The notes under the pieces: generated by a model | What the model was told of the DNA's origin: nothing | The model's input: the letters and a program-made list of their open reading frames with translations, nothing else | Databases searched by the model: none | DNA from: Lactiplantibacillus daowaiensis | GTDB lineage: Bacteria; Bacillota; Bacilli; Lactobacillales; Lactobacillaceae | Assembly (NCBI RefSeq): GCF_005405085.1 | Contig: NZ_BJDJ01000002.1 | Coordinates: 1-64,000, forward strand | DNA: 64,000 nt | Reading direction: 5' to 3' | Shown: one piece after another, positions 17,497 through 25,813 of the stretch | Layout: every line of letters begins with the position of its first letter | Numbering within the stretch: position 1 is the first letter of the stretch | Made by a program: the position numbers and the translations under genes

Positions 17497-18795
17497 CTAA
17501 AACCGCTGCGTCTTATACCATTGTGTATGGCGTTTACCCGTTAACTTATCCCGCGCCATATCATACATCGCCGCCACTGAAACAATAATAAACAATTGGG
17601 CATACGTAAAGTAAGACACAATCGCATAGATAAAGTTCGTGACTGTCGCTTGACCATAATCACTAGCCAACGCAATGTTGATTTGCAGTAAGTACAAATA
17701 AAACATCAAGACCCAGTTGATCATAAACAACGTCGATAAGGGTCCACCAAGCGCAACCAATTGATGGATTTGTGGGAATACCGTTTGGATACTTGCCAAG
17801 AAAATGTTGATCAAAAAGATCGCATTGGAGATGACGATCGCCGCGTTAAACCAAAAGAACGTACAAACGTAATAGAACACTTCTAATTTAATCCGCCAAG
17901 GGGTGCGATCAAACAAGTGCTTTAAGTTCGCCATAATAACTTCATAATTACCGCGCGCCCAGCGTTTCCGTTGATTATAGTAAGCAAACAAAGTCTCTGG
18001 TTCTTGCTGAAAGGCCTCTGCTCGATGCGCTAAGGCAATTAATTTACCTTCACGCATCAAGCTAAATGAAATCGCCGTATCTTCGGTCAACGCCCCATTA
18101 TTCCAGCCACCAATCGATTTGACGATAGCTTTGTTAATAATGAAGTTCGTCCCTGGAATCCGGCCAATCTTAAATAATTGCCACAAACCAGTATGTTGAA
18201 TCCGTTGGGTATTGACGATTTCCAAATTGATACAGCGGGTCAAAAAGTTTTGTTGATAATTCCGAGTTTTGTTGCGCCCAAAAGCGGCCGCATACCGGGT
18301 TGGGTTTTCCAGCACCTTTTGCACTAGAAAATACAGTGCATTAGTTTCAGGCGCCGCATCGGCATCATAAACACCTAGATATTCACCGGCCGCAATCTTT
18401 AAAGCATCATTTAAGACCCCGGCTTTACCACCGGTCCCGGTCCGTTCAATGACTTTTAAATTACGTCCTTTAAATTCTGGCCGTTGCATCAAAGCACGTA
18501 CTTCATCGGCAGTCGTGTCATTACAATTATCCGCATACATTAAGACTTCTAGCTTATCAGTTGGATAATTCAACCGCAAAATGGCTTGAATCGTATCTTG
18601 AATAACCAACGCCTCGTTATGGGCCGGTACAACCACTGTGACGATTGGATAACGCGCTAACGGCGGCAAGTCTTCAATGTTTGTATGCGTTAAATGTTTA
18701 AAAATAAAGATGACGCCACCAATTAGCGTCACAATCGTCATCACGATTGACAACCAAATCGTAATAATCGCGATCACATATAAACTATCGAGCAT
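17497..18795 (-). CDS. Processive GT2 polysaccharide synthase (BcsA/PgaC-like)
   Basis: A 432-residue membrane glycosyltransferase. TM helix near 8-30, then a GT-A domain with VVVPAHNE, a DAD-type metal motif in GVYDADAAPE, TED (ALTEDTAIS) and QRKRW, the hallmark of processive beta-glycan synthases. Several C-terminal helices form the export channel. There is no PilZ domain, so c-di-GMP control, if any, must act through a partner such as the GGDEF-like protein. Its start lies within the end of the 52-residue upstream gene, so translation is coupled. Confidence 0.9.
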   Translation of the reverse strand: MLDSLYVIAIITIWLSIVMTIVTLIGGVIFIFKHLTHTNIEDLPPLARYPIVTVVVPAHNEALVIQDTIQAILRLNYPTDKLEVLMYADNCNDTTADEVRALMQRPEFKGRNLKVIERTGTGGKAGVLNDALKIAAGEYLGVYDADAAPETNALYFLVQKVLENPTRYAAAFGRNKTRNYQQNFLTRCINLEIVNTQRIQHTGLWQLFKIGRIPGTNFIINKAIVKSIGGWNNGALTEDTAISFSLMREGKLIALAHRAEAFQQEPETLFAYYNQRKRWARGNYEVIMANLKHLFDRTPWRIKLEVFYYVCTFFWFNAAIVISNAIFLINIFLASIQTVFPQIHQLVALGGPLSTLFMINWVLMFYLYLLQINIALASDYGQATVTNFIYAIVSYFTYAQLFIIVSVAAMYDMARDKLTGKRHTQWYKTQRF

Positions 18796-18943
18796 GCCGT
18801 TTTCCTTCCGTATTGAAGCGTCGAACCGTCCATTTAAAAATCAACCACCAACAGATTGATAGTCCTAAAACGACCGCGCCAAAAACGATTGTCACCGTTA
18901 AACTAACTGGAAACAACCAGCCGACTATACTACCTAAAACCAT
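18785..18943 (-). CDS. 52-residue membrane protein of EPS operon
   Basis: A complete small gene: GGAGG 9 nt before ATG 18943, stop TAG at 18785, overlapping the GT2 start by 11 nt. The protein is two hydrophobic stretches (about 8-26 and 22-38), then a basic tail (KWTVRRF...GKRHAR). Size, position and topology suggest an accessory subunit of the synthase, comparable in role to small Pss/Pga partner proteins. That comparison is inference from context, since no homology is visible. Confidence 0.75.
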   Translation of the reverse strand: MVLGSIVGWLFPVSLTVTIVFGAVVLGLSICWWLIFKWTVRRFNTEGKRHAR

Positions 18944-18958
18944 TTTTTGCGTCCTCCT

Positions 18959-19825
18959 TTAGAGGTATTCCTTAACAATATCCGTTTCAGCACTACGATC
19001 AAGTTGCGCTAAGGCATCTTCAACACTGCGATTGAGGACCTTATCTTGAGATGAATATGACACTTGTCCCATCCTTAGCACTAATGCATTGCGGGCCAGC
19101 CCGAACTCTTCGGCAATGTCATTAATGTGTTCTTTGATCTTGCGTTTCATAATGGGGGCATTGTCCGCACCTAACATCGGTGACAAGATGACAAACCGGC
19201 CTTCATCAATATAATAGAGATGATCGACTGTAAATAACATTGATTCCAAATGTCGGGTCGTCGCTCGCAATAAGTCATTAAAGCGATCATGCCCTAAAAA
19301 GTTAACGACATTTTCTAGAAAATCAATCTTAACCATTGTTAAGGTAAAACGATAATCTTGTTCATGATAAAAGACTAACTTTAATTCACGCTGTACCGCA
19401 CGTTCCAAGGCAGCTTCATTTAGCGCTCCAGTCAACACTTCTAGATCTGGTTTTTCTTGTTGCAGCTTAGCTAATTCTTGCGCCAGCGCCTTGCGTTTCA
19501 ATAACTGATGGTCTAATAAATACATCAAGTAAGTTGTTAACGGGGTAATTGTCAACAACGCAACCGCTGACCACAAATACATTTCGCGGGTATAGGGCAT
19601 CAATAACATCAAAGCACCCGCACTCATGCTGACAAATGAGAGCACGCCACCTAAAATAATATAAATCGTTCGTCCTAAGAAGAGGCCTAAACCAAAGGCA
19701 CCCGCCACAATTAGAAAGTTAATCCACGACCCGCTGATAACACTCAAATACAGCAAGGTGTATTGATAAATTAAGATTAAAATCATGCCCCAAAACACGA
19801 AATTATCGATTGATTTTTGTTTCAT
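18959..19825 (-). CDS. Membrane protein with degenerate GGDEF domain
   Basis: 288 residues from ATG 19825; a frame extension to 19897 exists. Five or six N-terminal helices (about 5-120) precede a coiled linker and a GGDEF-like domain (about 130-285). The active-site loop reads YIDEGRFVIL in place of GG(D/E)EF, so no cyclase activity is expected. It heads the operon with the small protein, GT2 and GH8. A role as nucleotide receptor or structural partner activating the synthase is inferred. An 11-codon upstream frame (19857-19822) ends in ATGA overlap with this start. Confidence 0.82.
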   Translation of the reverse strand: MKQKSIDNFVFWGMILILIYQYTLLYLSVISGSWINFLIVAGAFGLGLFLGRTIYIILGGVLSFVSMSAGALMLLMPYTREMYLWSAVALLTITPLTTYLMYLLDHQLLKRKALAQELAKLQQEKPDLEVLTGALNEAALERAVQRELKLVFYHEQDYRFTLTMVKIDFLENVVNFLGHDRFNDLLRATTRHLESMLFTVDHLYYIDEGRFVILSPMLGADNAPIMKRKIKEHINDIAEEFGLARNALVLRMGQVSYSSQDKVLNRSVEDALAQLDRSAETDIVKEYL

Positions 19826-20002
19826 AATACCCCGCACAACTTCCTTTCGTTCCTCATTGTTGCCTTTCAGATTAACACGAATCTGAGTCAACGTCATTGT
19901 TTTTTCACTTAACTATTAATGATATTTTAATGGATTTAACCTAATAAACCTTATAACTATAAATATACTACACTAATTTCAAATGAACAATTTAAGACAA
20001 AA

Positions 20003-20050
20003 AACGCGCTAAATCCGACACTAACCTTAATTAGTGCGATTTAGCGCGTT
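20003..20050 (-). terminator. Terminator of adhesin gene
   Basis: AACGCGCTAAATC and GATTTAGCGCGTT are perfect 13-bp arms with an inner CACTAA/TTAGTG stem. T-run on the minus strand. Confidence 0.9.
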
Positions 20051-20079
20051 GCAATTAGACGTTGTCGTTACGTTTAGTT

Positions 20080-23000
20080 TTATTGTTCACGTCGTTTCGG
20101 TTTTAAACCGATGGCCGTTAAGACTGTCATGAGTAATACCCCTAAACTGGCGATGATACCAGTCGCCGATGCTCGTTCATCAGTTTGTGGCAACGTGCTC
20201 GACTTAGTTGCTGGTGTGACGACCGGCTTTAATGCAGTTGCCGTCGCTTTCATCGTGACTGCTGGCGTACTTACAGATTTGGTCGTTGGCATTACCGATT
20301 TAGTAGCTACCTTAGGTTGAATCGTCGCCGCTTGACCATCATCCACATTAGTTGGTTTTGCTTTGGCTAATGACGTTGGTGCCTTTGGATCACCATGACC
20401 AGCATTCACAGTTTTGACTGGTGTCGTGGGCTTAACGGTAACTGACGTGCCTGGATTAAGCTGATCCCCATCACCATCAGGATTCGTCAATGTGCCATTA
20501 TCATCTGGTCCTGGCGTTGTCGTGGTGCCACCATTATTATCAGGATCTGGATCAGTTGGCGTCGTGGTTGTCCCACCATTGTTGCCATCATCCGGATCAG
20601 TTGGGATAACAGGCACCGCCGTATACGTGACGGTCGTTGTTAAGTCCGCACTCGTTGGTGTAACCGTAGTGGCTGGTACGGTTGTTTGATCAGCTGTATA
20701 GCCATCAATCGTTGGCACTGTCACCGCTGTAAATTGCCCGGTTGCTGGTTGCCAAGCACTATAGGTTGGCACTAACGTCACCATATCAAGTTGGCCGGTC
20801 CGGGTAAATTTAACTGTCGCCACTTGATCAGGCACTAACGTCTGCCCGTCGCTCGTGACAAAGTGGATCGTTCGTGTCACAACTTTTTGCAATTGATCTG
20901 CAGCGGTCACGGCTTGTTGGCCATGCTGCAAATGAACGGTGTAAGCTGTCGCCGTGGTCGGATAAGTCGCCCCAGTACTTGGAACATCGTCACTAACTAG
21001 TTGATACCCACGCGCAACATATTGTGCAATCGTTGCCGCCGTTGCATAATCACTAACAGCGCCTTGGTCACCACTTAATGTGAGTGACTGTAAGGTTTCG
21101 CCAGTCGTATCATCAATATAAGTCACCTTAAATTGACCTTGGGCGACGGGATCTTTCGTATAGACATAAGTGACCGTTCCACCGTCAGCGGTCAACGTCC
21201 CATTAGCCGCTAAACTGTCGGTACCCATCTGACTAAACGTGTAGCCAGCAATCTTCTTAGCCGTCGTTTGATAACTGAGTGAGACATATTGGCCATTTGG
21301 ATAAGTCGCTGTATCGGTGCTTAAAATATTGCCCTTAGTATCCACATAGTTGACCGTTACATTGCCTGCCGCAACCTTTGGAATTAGCATGACATAAAAG
21401 GTCTGCGGATCTTGGGTAAAGGTCCCGGTAACAGTACCGCTCGTCGCATAGGTAATGTAGTTATCAACTGATTTATAGCTACTTAAATCATAACTATCAC
21501 CAATATTAGTTCCCGCAACGACTTGATCACTGACACCAGCAATCGGTTGCACATTTTGATCGACATACTTGATCGTGACACTAGGGTATGCTTGGAAATT
21601 GACCTTTTGATAAATCATCATATCTGTTGAGAATTTAACCCCATTAGCATATTCAATAAAGACATATTGTGCGGATGAAGTCCAATTCGTTGTGTACGGC
21701 ATCCCTAAGTTGCCATAGACTAAATAGCCTGGTGTATTGGTTAACTGTTGAATATTATCGATTTGATACTGATTGTTGCCCAATACAGTAATTGGTTGCC
21801 GAATACCTTTGGTGTTATTAAACGAATAACCAAAGGCATCATTGATTGTCTCTCCTTGAACACCCGTAATCGTCATGCCAGTGAAGGTTGCAGTTTGGTT
21901 AGCAACCACATTAATGGGATTAGCTGGATCATTCGCTCGGACGACCATCTGACCAATCGCCGCAATATATGCACCCGATTTGGTAATACCTGACAGCGGT
22001 GAAAAGTCCGTTAAACAATTGTTAGTGAGGCCAATATATTGGGAAACATTATTATTGCCAATCGCCGTTAACCATGGCCCCAACTGTTTAAGTTGGGCAT
22101 TAGTCATGCCGTATTGGTGGCCTTGAAATTCACCATCATGAGCATCAAGATCAACATAACTAATATTAGTTGGATCGATGGCAGTTAACCCTTGTAAATT
22201 AACATAACTCATATAGGTATCTTCAACAATCAATCTACTAATGTTCAAGCCGCCTAATTCACTTAAATCAATCGTTTTAGTTTGTGGCGTCGCAATTCTT
22301 AACGTTAATTCAATCGAGCGTTTAGTGGTAAAGTATTTTAAACTTTCAATTCCAGCTAGGGTTGCTACTGGCGTCGTATCAGTATTAATGACTAAGTTGC
22401 CTTGTAAGGTATTATAATTGCGTAAATCACCAACCGTAATATCAGCCGTCGTTGCTAATCCTAGACCGGTTTTAATCGCATTACTCAAGTTCGCATCGGC
22501 AATCGTTACCACCGTATCATCACTTGGTGTCGTCGTATCGGCAGTTGCCGCTGGTGTCGCAGCCTTCATTAAAGCGGCCCGTGACCGGACTGGCGACGTG
22601 GCTGTATTCGACCCAGTCGTGGTGGTTTGCGTCGCAGCTGAAGTAGTCGCTGTTGCGGTAGTTTGTGTGGCGGCTGAACTAGCCGGTGTACTAGACGTGG
22701 CGGAAACTGCACTAGTTTGACTAGCTGGTGTGACACTGGTTGCGGTCATACTGGCCGTTGAAGTAGCGGCCGTAGCTGAACCGGTTTGGCTAGCTGTTGA
22801 CGTTGCTTGGCTAGTTGCTGACGTTGCGGCACTAGCTGGCGTACTCGTTGCTTGATCAGCTTGGCTTGGTGCCACACTACCGGTACTAGTAGCTGTTGAT
22901 TCTGTTGTCGCTGAGCTAGCAGCCGCCGTACTTGCCGTGGCCGAAGCGGCTTGACTAGTTGCTGATTGTGAGGTCGTGCTGGCAGCACTGGTAACTTCAG

Positions 23001-23148
23001 CTGTTGCATTAGTCGTCGTCGCAGCGTGGGCTGGCGTCATCGGGACGACGCCTAGCGCCAGCATCGTCGTGGTAACGCCCATGGCTACCCAGAGTTTTTT
23101 ATGCTTATACAGCTTTACCCGAAATTTTTGATCACCATTTTGCAACAT
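20080..23148 (-). CDS. Sortase-anchored MucBP adhesin with leucine-rich-like N domain
   Basis: A 1022-residue surface protein. The signal peptide begins with the KLYKHKKLW variant used by large Gram-positive surface proteins, cleaved after AHA. A Ser/Thr/Ala stalk spans about 45-200. A leucine-rich, internalin-like domain covers about 205-430 (NISRLIVEDTYMSYVNLQGL; FSPLSGI). Three MucBP-type repeats (about 530-770, each starting VxxYVDxxG) and a MUB-B2-like unit to about 865 follow. A Pro/Asp/Gly linker leads to LPQTDE, a hydrophobic helix and KPKRREQ. It is covalently attached to the cell wall and likely binds mucus. The ligand is untested. Confidence 0.92.
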   Translation of the reverse strand: MLQNGDQKFRVKLYKHKKLWVAMGVTTTMLALGVVPMTPAHAATTTNATAEVTSAASTTSQSATSQAASATASTAAASSATTESTATSTGSVAPSQADQATSTPASAATSATSQATSTASQTGSATAATSTASMTATSVTPASQTSAVSATSSTPASSAATQTTATATTSAATQTTTTGSNTATSPVRSRAALMKAATPAATADTTTPSDDTVVTIADANLSNAIKTGLGLATTADITVGDLRNYNTLQGNLVINTDTTPVATLAGIESLKYFTTKRSIELTLRIATPQTKTIDLSELGGLNISRLIVEDTYMSYVNLQGLTAIDPTNISYVDLDAHDGEFQGHQYGMTNAQLKQLGPWLTAIGNNNVSQYIGLTNNCLTDFSPLSGITKSGAYIAAIGQMVVRANDPANPINVVANQTATFTGMTITGVQGETINDAFGYSFNNTKGIRQPITVLGNNQYQIDNIQQLTNTPGYLVYGNLGMPYTTNWTSSAQYVFIEYANGVKFSTDMMIYQKVNFQAYPSVTIKYVDQNVQPIAGVSDQVVAGTNIGDSYDLSSYKSVDNYITYATSGTVTGTFTQDPQTFYVMLIPKVAAGNVTVNYVDTKGNILSTDTATYPNGQYVSLSYQTTAKKIAGYTFSQMGTDSLAANGTLTADGGTVTYVYTKDPVAQGQFKVTYIDDTTGETLQSLTLSGDQGAVSDYATAATIAQYVARGYQLVSDDVPSTGATYPTTATAYTVHLQHGQQAVTAADQLQKVVTRTIHFVTSDGQTLVPDQVATVKFTRTGQLDMVTLVPTYSAWQPATGQFTAVTVPTIDGYTADQTTVPATTVTPTSADLTTTVTYTAVPVIPTDPDDGNNGGTTTTPTDPDPDNNGGTTTTPGPDDNGTLTNPDGDGDQLNPGTSVTVKPTTPVKTVNAGHGDPKAPTSLAKAKPTNVDDGQAATIQPKVATKSVMPTTKSVSTPAVTMKATATALKPVVTPATKSSTLPQTDERASATGIIASLGVLLMTVLTAIGLKPKRREQ

Positions 23149-23454
23149 GGTAACTCCCCCTTAACAGACATCCCCGTCAATAAAATTAACAATTTATATA
23201 TTAGTAATCATTTTATAACTCTTTATTTACGCCTTAATAATAGGCGCTTTTGATAGATAGTTCAATAGGCTAATCATTGAAAATATCAACTATAAGTCAT
23301 ACTAATATCACCACACATTAGTCGAACACCTTAACTTTTAGTTCAAAAACGTGTGACCCCTACGGACGACTGATACGCCACTTTTTTGCCACTAAGCGTC
23401 AGAATATGTCGTTAGTATTAGTATTTTTAATACTGGTCACTATTTTTTTCAAAT
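23149..23454. other. AT-rich region upstream of adhesin
   Basis: About 300 bp without a plausible gene. It holds the unmapped adhesin promoter and a few imperfect inverted repeats. Its low GC compared with both neighbours is its only notable property. Confidence 0.4.
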
Positions 23455-23460
23455 AAAAAA

Positions 23461-23489
23461 TACGACCACCCAGCTAACCGGTGGTCGTA
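23461..23489 (-). terminator. Terminator of MFS gene
   Basis: TACGACCACC and GGTGGTCGTA form a 10-bp stem with a T-run on the minus strand. Confidence 0.88.
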
Positions 23490-23532
23490 CCTATTTTTTG
23501 ATGCAATTTAGCTCGTTACTATACTTTAAACC

Positions 23533-24702
23533 CTAGTTATCCTGATCCTTTAAACCAAAGAATAACACCAAGACGCCAATGATCAACGCCCCAACAAACA
23601 CGCTAAAGACCATTGGAATCGTAAACCCAATGCCCATTAACATCCCAACTAAGTATGGCCCACCAATCGCGCCGATTCGGCCAATCGATTGAGTGACCCC
23701 AATGCCCATGCCACGAACCGACAATGGATAATGACCTGGTGTAAAAGCGATCATGATGCCCCAAGCACCCAAAGTAAAGAATGATAACCAAGCACCACTA
23801 ATCAAAATTGCCATATTAGACGCTGCTAGACCAAAGGCTGCGGCACTAATCATCGTACCGAACAAGTAGATACTTAACACTAATTTACGTGACACCCGTC
23901 CGACTAACCAGGCAGCTAAATAATACCCTGGCAACTGCGCGATACTCATTAAAACGGTATACCCATACCCTTTGACCACTGGGAACCCCCGGCTAACTAA
24001 CACCGTCGGTAACCATAAAAACATCCCGTAATAGACAAACATAATCACGAACCACAAAATGCCTAAGCACAAGGTCGTGCGCCAATACGTTGATGACCAG
24101 ACCCGTTGCCAAGCTTCTTTAAAGTCATATTTACCCGCTTCCGCGGTATGGGTCTCTGGCAAATGACGCCGCATCAAAATCGCATATAACCCCATAAATG
24201 CGGTAATGACCACCGTAATTCGCCAACCGATCCGTGACATGACTGAAAATGCCAGCACAGCAGCTAAGATCCAACCAAATGCCCAAAAACTATCGACTAA
24301 TACGAGCATCCGTGACCGTTGCGGCCCTTTAAAGTGATCAGCAATAATCGTCGTGGCAACTGGTAATTCGCCCCCGAGACCCAATCCAGTAATGAAACGC
24401 ACGATAATAAACCATGTCACATTTGGTGTCACTGCTAATAATAAATTCCCGATTGAAAATAATAGCAAGGTCGTGAGCATGATTGGTTTGCGACCAATCT
24501 TATCTGCTAAATGCCCAAACACAATCGCACCAAAAAACATCCCTAATGAGGTTACTGAACTAACAACGCCCAGTTGTCCTGCAGATAAATGCCAACTCGT
24601 TTTGATTGCCGGCATAATAAATGATAATAATGCAACATCCAAGGCATCAAATAACCATGCCGTCCCAATTAACAATAAGAGCTTATGGCCCTTAACTTCC
24701 AT
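23533..24702 (-). CDS. MFS transporter, NiaP/aromatic-acid type
   Basis: A 389-residue, 12-helix MFS carrier. It has the loop 2-3 signature GHLADKIGRKP and the N-terminal LFDALDVALLSFIMPA stretch typical of the AAHS/NiaP group, plus the FITGLGLGGELPVATTII helix with acidic residue. NiaP proteins import nicotinate; others carry aromatic acids. Two TGTC-N2-GACA operators upstream, one overlapping the -35, fit control by the niacin repressor NiaR. This supports nicotinate but does not prove it. The ATG follows GGGGGAG. Confidence 0.82.
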   Translation of the reverse strand: MEVKGHKLLLLIGTAWLFDALDVALLSFIMPAIKTSWHLSAGQLGVVSSVTSLGMFFGAIVFGHLADKIGRKPIMLTTLLLFSIGNLLLAVTPNVTWFIIVRFITGLGLGGELPVATTIIADHFKGPQRSRMLVLVDSFWAFGWILAAVLAFSVMSRIGWRITVVITAFMGLYAILMRRHLPETHTAEAGKYDFKEAWQRVWSSTYWRTTLCLGILWFVIMFVYYGMFLWLPTVLVSRGFPVVKGYGYTVLMSIAQLPGYYLAAWLVGRVSRKLVLSIYLFGTMISAAAFGLAASNMAILISGAWLSFFTLGAWGIMIAFTPGHYPLSVRGMGIGVTQSIGRIGAIGGPYLVGMLMGIGFTIPMVFSVFVGALIIGVLVLFFGLKDQDN

Positions 24703-24777
24703 GAAATAACTCCCCCAATAATTTCCCCAATAACAGCGCCGTTATTTGACAGGTATTTTTACCTTTAAGGTGGTAAC

Positions 24778-24806
24778 AGCGTATCATGTCGTTTTTTAGC
24801 TGTCAA
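24778..24806 (-). promoter_or_regulatory. Promoter of NiaP-like gene
   Basis: TTGACA, a 17-bp spacer and TACGCT on the minus strand. The -35 is part of the operator palindrome TGTCTTGACA. Confidence 0.6.
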
Positions 24807-24810
24807 GACA
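24801..24810. promoter_or_regulatory. Operator 1 (TGTC-AA-GACA), NiaR-like
   Basis: A palindromic element overlapping the -35 of the MFS promoter, flanked by AGC on one side and C on the other, as in operator 2. Confidence 0.5.
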
Positions 24811-24868
24811 CCCCATAAAAATAATTAATGTTCATTTTTATTTACAAAGCACATCAGCGATTAACAGC

Positions 24869-24878
24869 TGTCATGACA
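24869..24878. promoter_or_regulatory. Operator 2 (TGTCATGACA), NiaR-like
   Basis: A perfect 10-bp palindrome 68 bp from operator 1. Both read AGCTGTCA(A/T)GACAC, so they are copies of one site. Confidence 0.5.
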
Positions 24879-24886
24879 CAAAAAAA

Positions 24887-24911
24887 GACCCGACAGTCAA
24901 TCTGTCGAGTC
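24887..24911 (-). terminator. Terminator of 52-codon gene
   Basis: GACTCGACAG pairs with CTGTCGGGTC on the minus strand (one G-T pair), followed by seven T. Confidence 0.85.
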
Positions 24912-24927
24912 GCAGTTTATTTGTCTG

Positions 24928-25086
24928 TTATTGTTGTAAAGCCTGAACCGTCCAGCCATTGATGGCGGACTTTTCAATAATGGCTTTCTTGATTTCCCAG
25001 ACATCCGCCTTGATATAGCGTTGTCTTGCGGTCATTAATGGAATATTTTGATAAACCTCACGACCATTTTTAATCGTTACTCGCAT
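24928..25086 (-). CDS. 52-residue basic protein of unknown function
   Basis: A complete small gene with AAAGGA 11 nt before ATG 25086, its own terminator and a plausible promoter (TTGACC, 17 bp, ATTATT). The product starts MRVTIKNGREVYQNIPLMT. It is soluble and mixed alpha/beta, with central RQRYIKADVWEIKKAIIEKS likely helical. No signal peptide or cysteine. I do not recognise the family. The codon pattern and clean signals argue that it is real. Confidence 0.6.
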   Translation of the reverse strand: MRVTIKNGREVYQNIPLMTARQRYIKADVWEIKKAIIEKSAINGWTVQALQQ

Positions 25087-25568
25087 TTAATTACGTCCTT
25101 TCCTAACGCTCAGGAAATTTTGCAAATAATTCTGGGTACTCATACTGGGTCAAGTATTTAATACTGCCATATTTATTCAAAAATCTGAGATGCTTAGTTG
25201 ATCTGGTTTGGAATCACCTTCAAACCAAGTGTTAACTTTAGCACATTGCCCCCACTAAAGCGACTACTTTGCCTCGGTAATATTTTTAAAGGCTGAAACT
25301 TAGCCTTTTCTTAACCTGCAATCAACGTTACGCGTTATCGCCCCCAACTTTCAATTTAACCAACGAACTCACTATAACATACTTATTAGAACGTACGTTT
25401 TAATTAACACAAAGCATACAATTCTTTACAAAATCAACACAATTCCCGATCAATTGTCCACACCGTTATCATAAGACAATATCAAATTGTCGCCTATTAT
25501 TAATAATTAAATATTAAGTTACCAAACTAAAATATTACAACTTTTGTTTTGAATCGGAGTTGTTAGCG
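25087..25568. other. AT-rich intergenic region
   Basis: About 480 bp without a convincing ORF. It holds the palindrome AGTATTTAATACT (25153-25165) near the putative promoter of the 52-residue gene, and the perfect decamer AACGTACGTT near 25391. Nothing else stands out. Confidence 0.4.
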
Positions 25569-25597
25569 TTGTCATTTGGGATTCCACGCTTTACACT
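25569..25597 (+). promoter_or_regulatory. Promoter of 36-codon gene
   Basis: TTGTCA, a 17-bp spacer and TACACT, about 29 bp before the start codon, so the 5' leader is about 20 nt. Confidence 0.6.
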
Positions 25598-25625
25598 TAA
25601 AGTATCAAAGTAAGGGGGTAGCGAG

Positions 25626-25736
25626 ATGCGCAATTATAAATATTTAGCCTACGGAGGCATGACAGTCGTTTATTTATTCGCTTTGTACGCGCTCTTCCAC
25701 TTAGCACGGTTAGCGTATGTGTTATTTTTCATGTAA
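25626..25736 (+). CDS. 36-residue single-span membrane microprotein
   Basis: The G-rich sequence GGGGGTAGCGAG precedes ATG 25626. The frame ends TAA at 25736 and is followed by a terminator. The product has a short polar Tyr-rich start (MRNYKYLAYGG), then one hydrophobic span rich in Val, Tyr, Leu and Phe with a single His-Leu-Ala-Arg break. Promoter, ribosome-binding site and terminator all fit a real monocistronic gene. Function unknown; a membrane toxin or a small regulator of a transporter are possible. Confidence 0.6.
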   Translation: MRNYKYLAYGGMTVVYLFALYALFHLARLAYVLFFM

Positions 25737-25768
25737 GCAGATGGATCAGCGGGCCATCGCGTGACGAA

Positions 25769-25809
25769 AAAAGTTCTCGTCCTGAACAAAACTTCAGGCG
25801 AGAACTTTT
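25769..25809. terminator. Bidirectional terminator
   Basis: AAAAGTTCTCG and CGAGAACTTTT, with inner CCTGAA/TTCAGG, between convergent genes. Confidence 0.88.
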
Positions 25810-25813
25810 CTGT

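Noticed and set aside
20490-22990. Repetitive Ser/Thr/Ala and Pro/Asp/Gly codons suggesting CRISPR-like or satellite repeats
   Set aside because: Repeats are low-complexity coding sequence of the adhesin stalk and wall-spanning region, with no regular repeat-spacer pattern.
24766-24783. T-box-like string AAGGTGGTAACAGCG on the plus strand
   Set aside because: There is no Stem I, no following terminator and no downstream gene on that strand; it lies in the leader and promoter of the minus-strand MFS gene.
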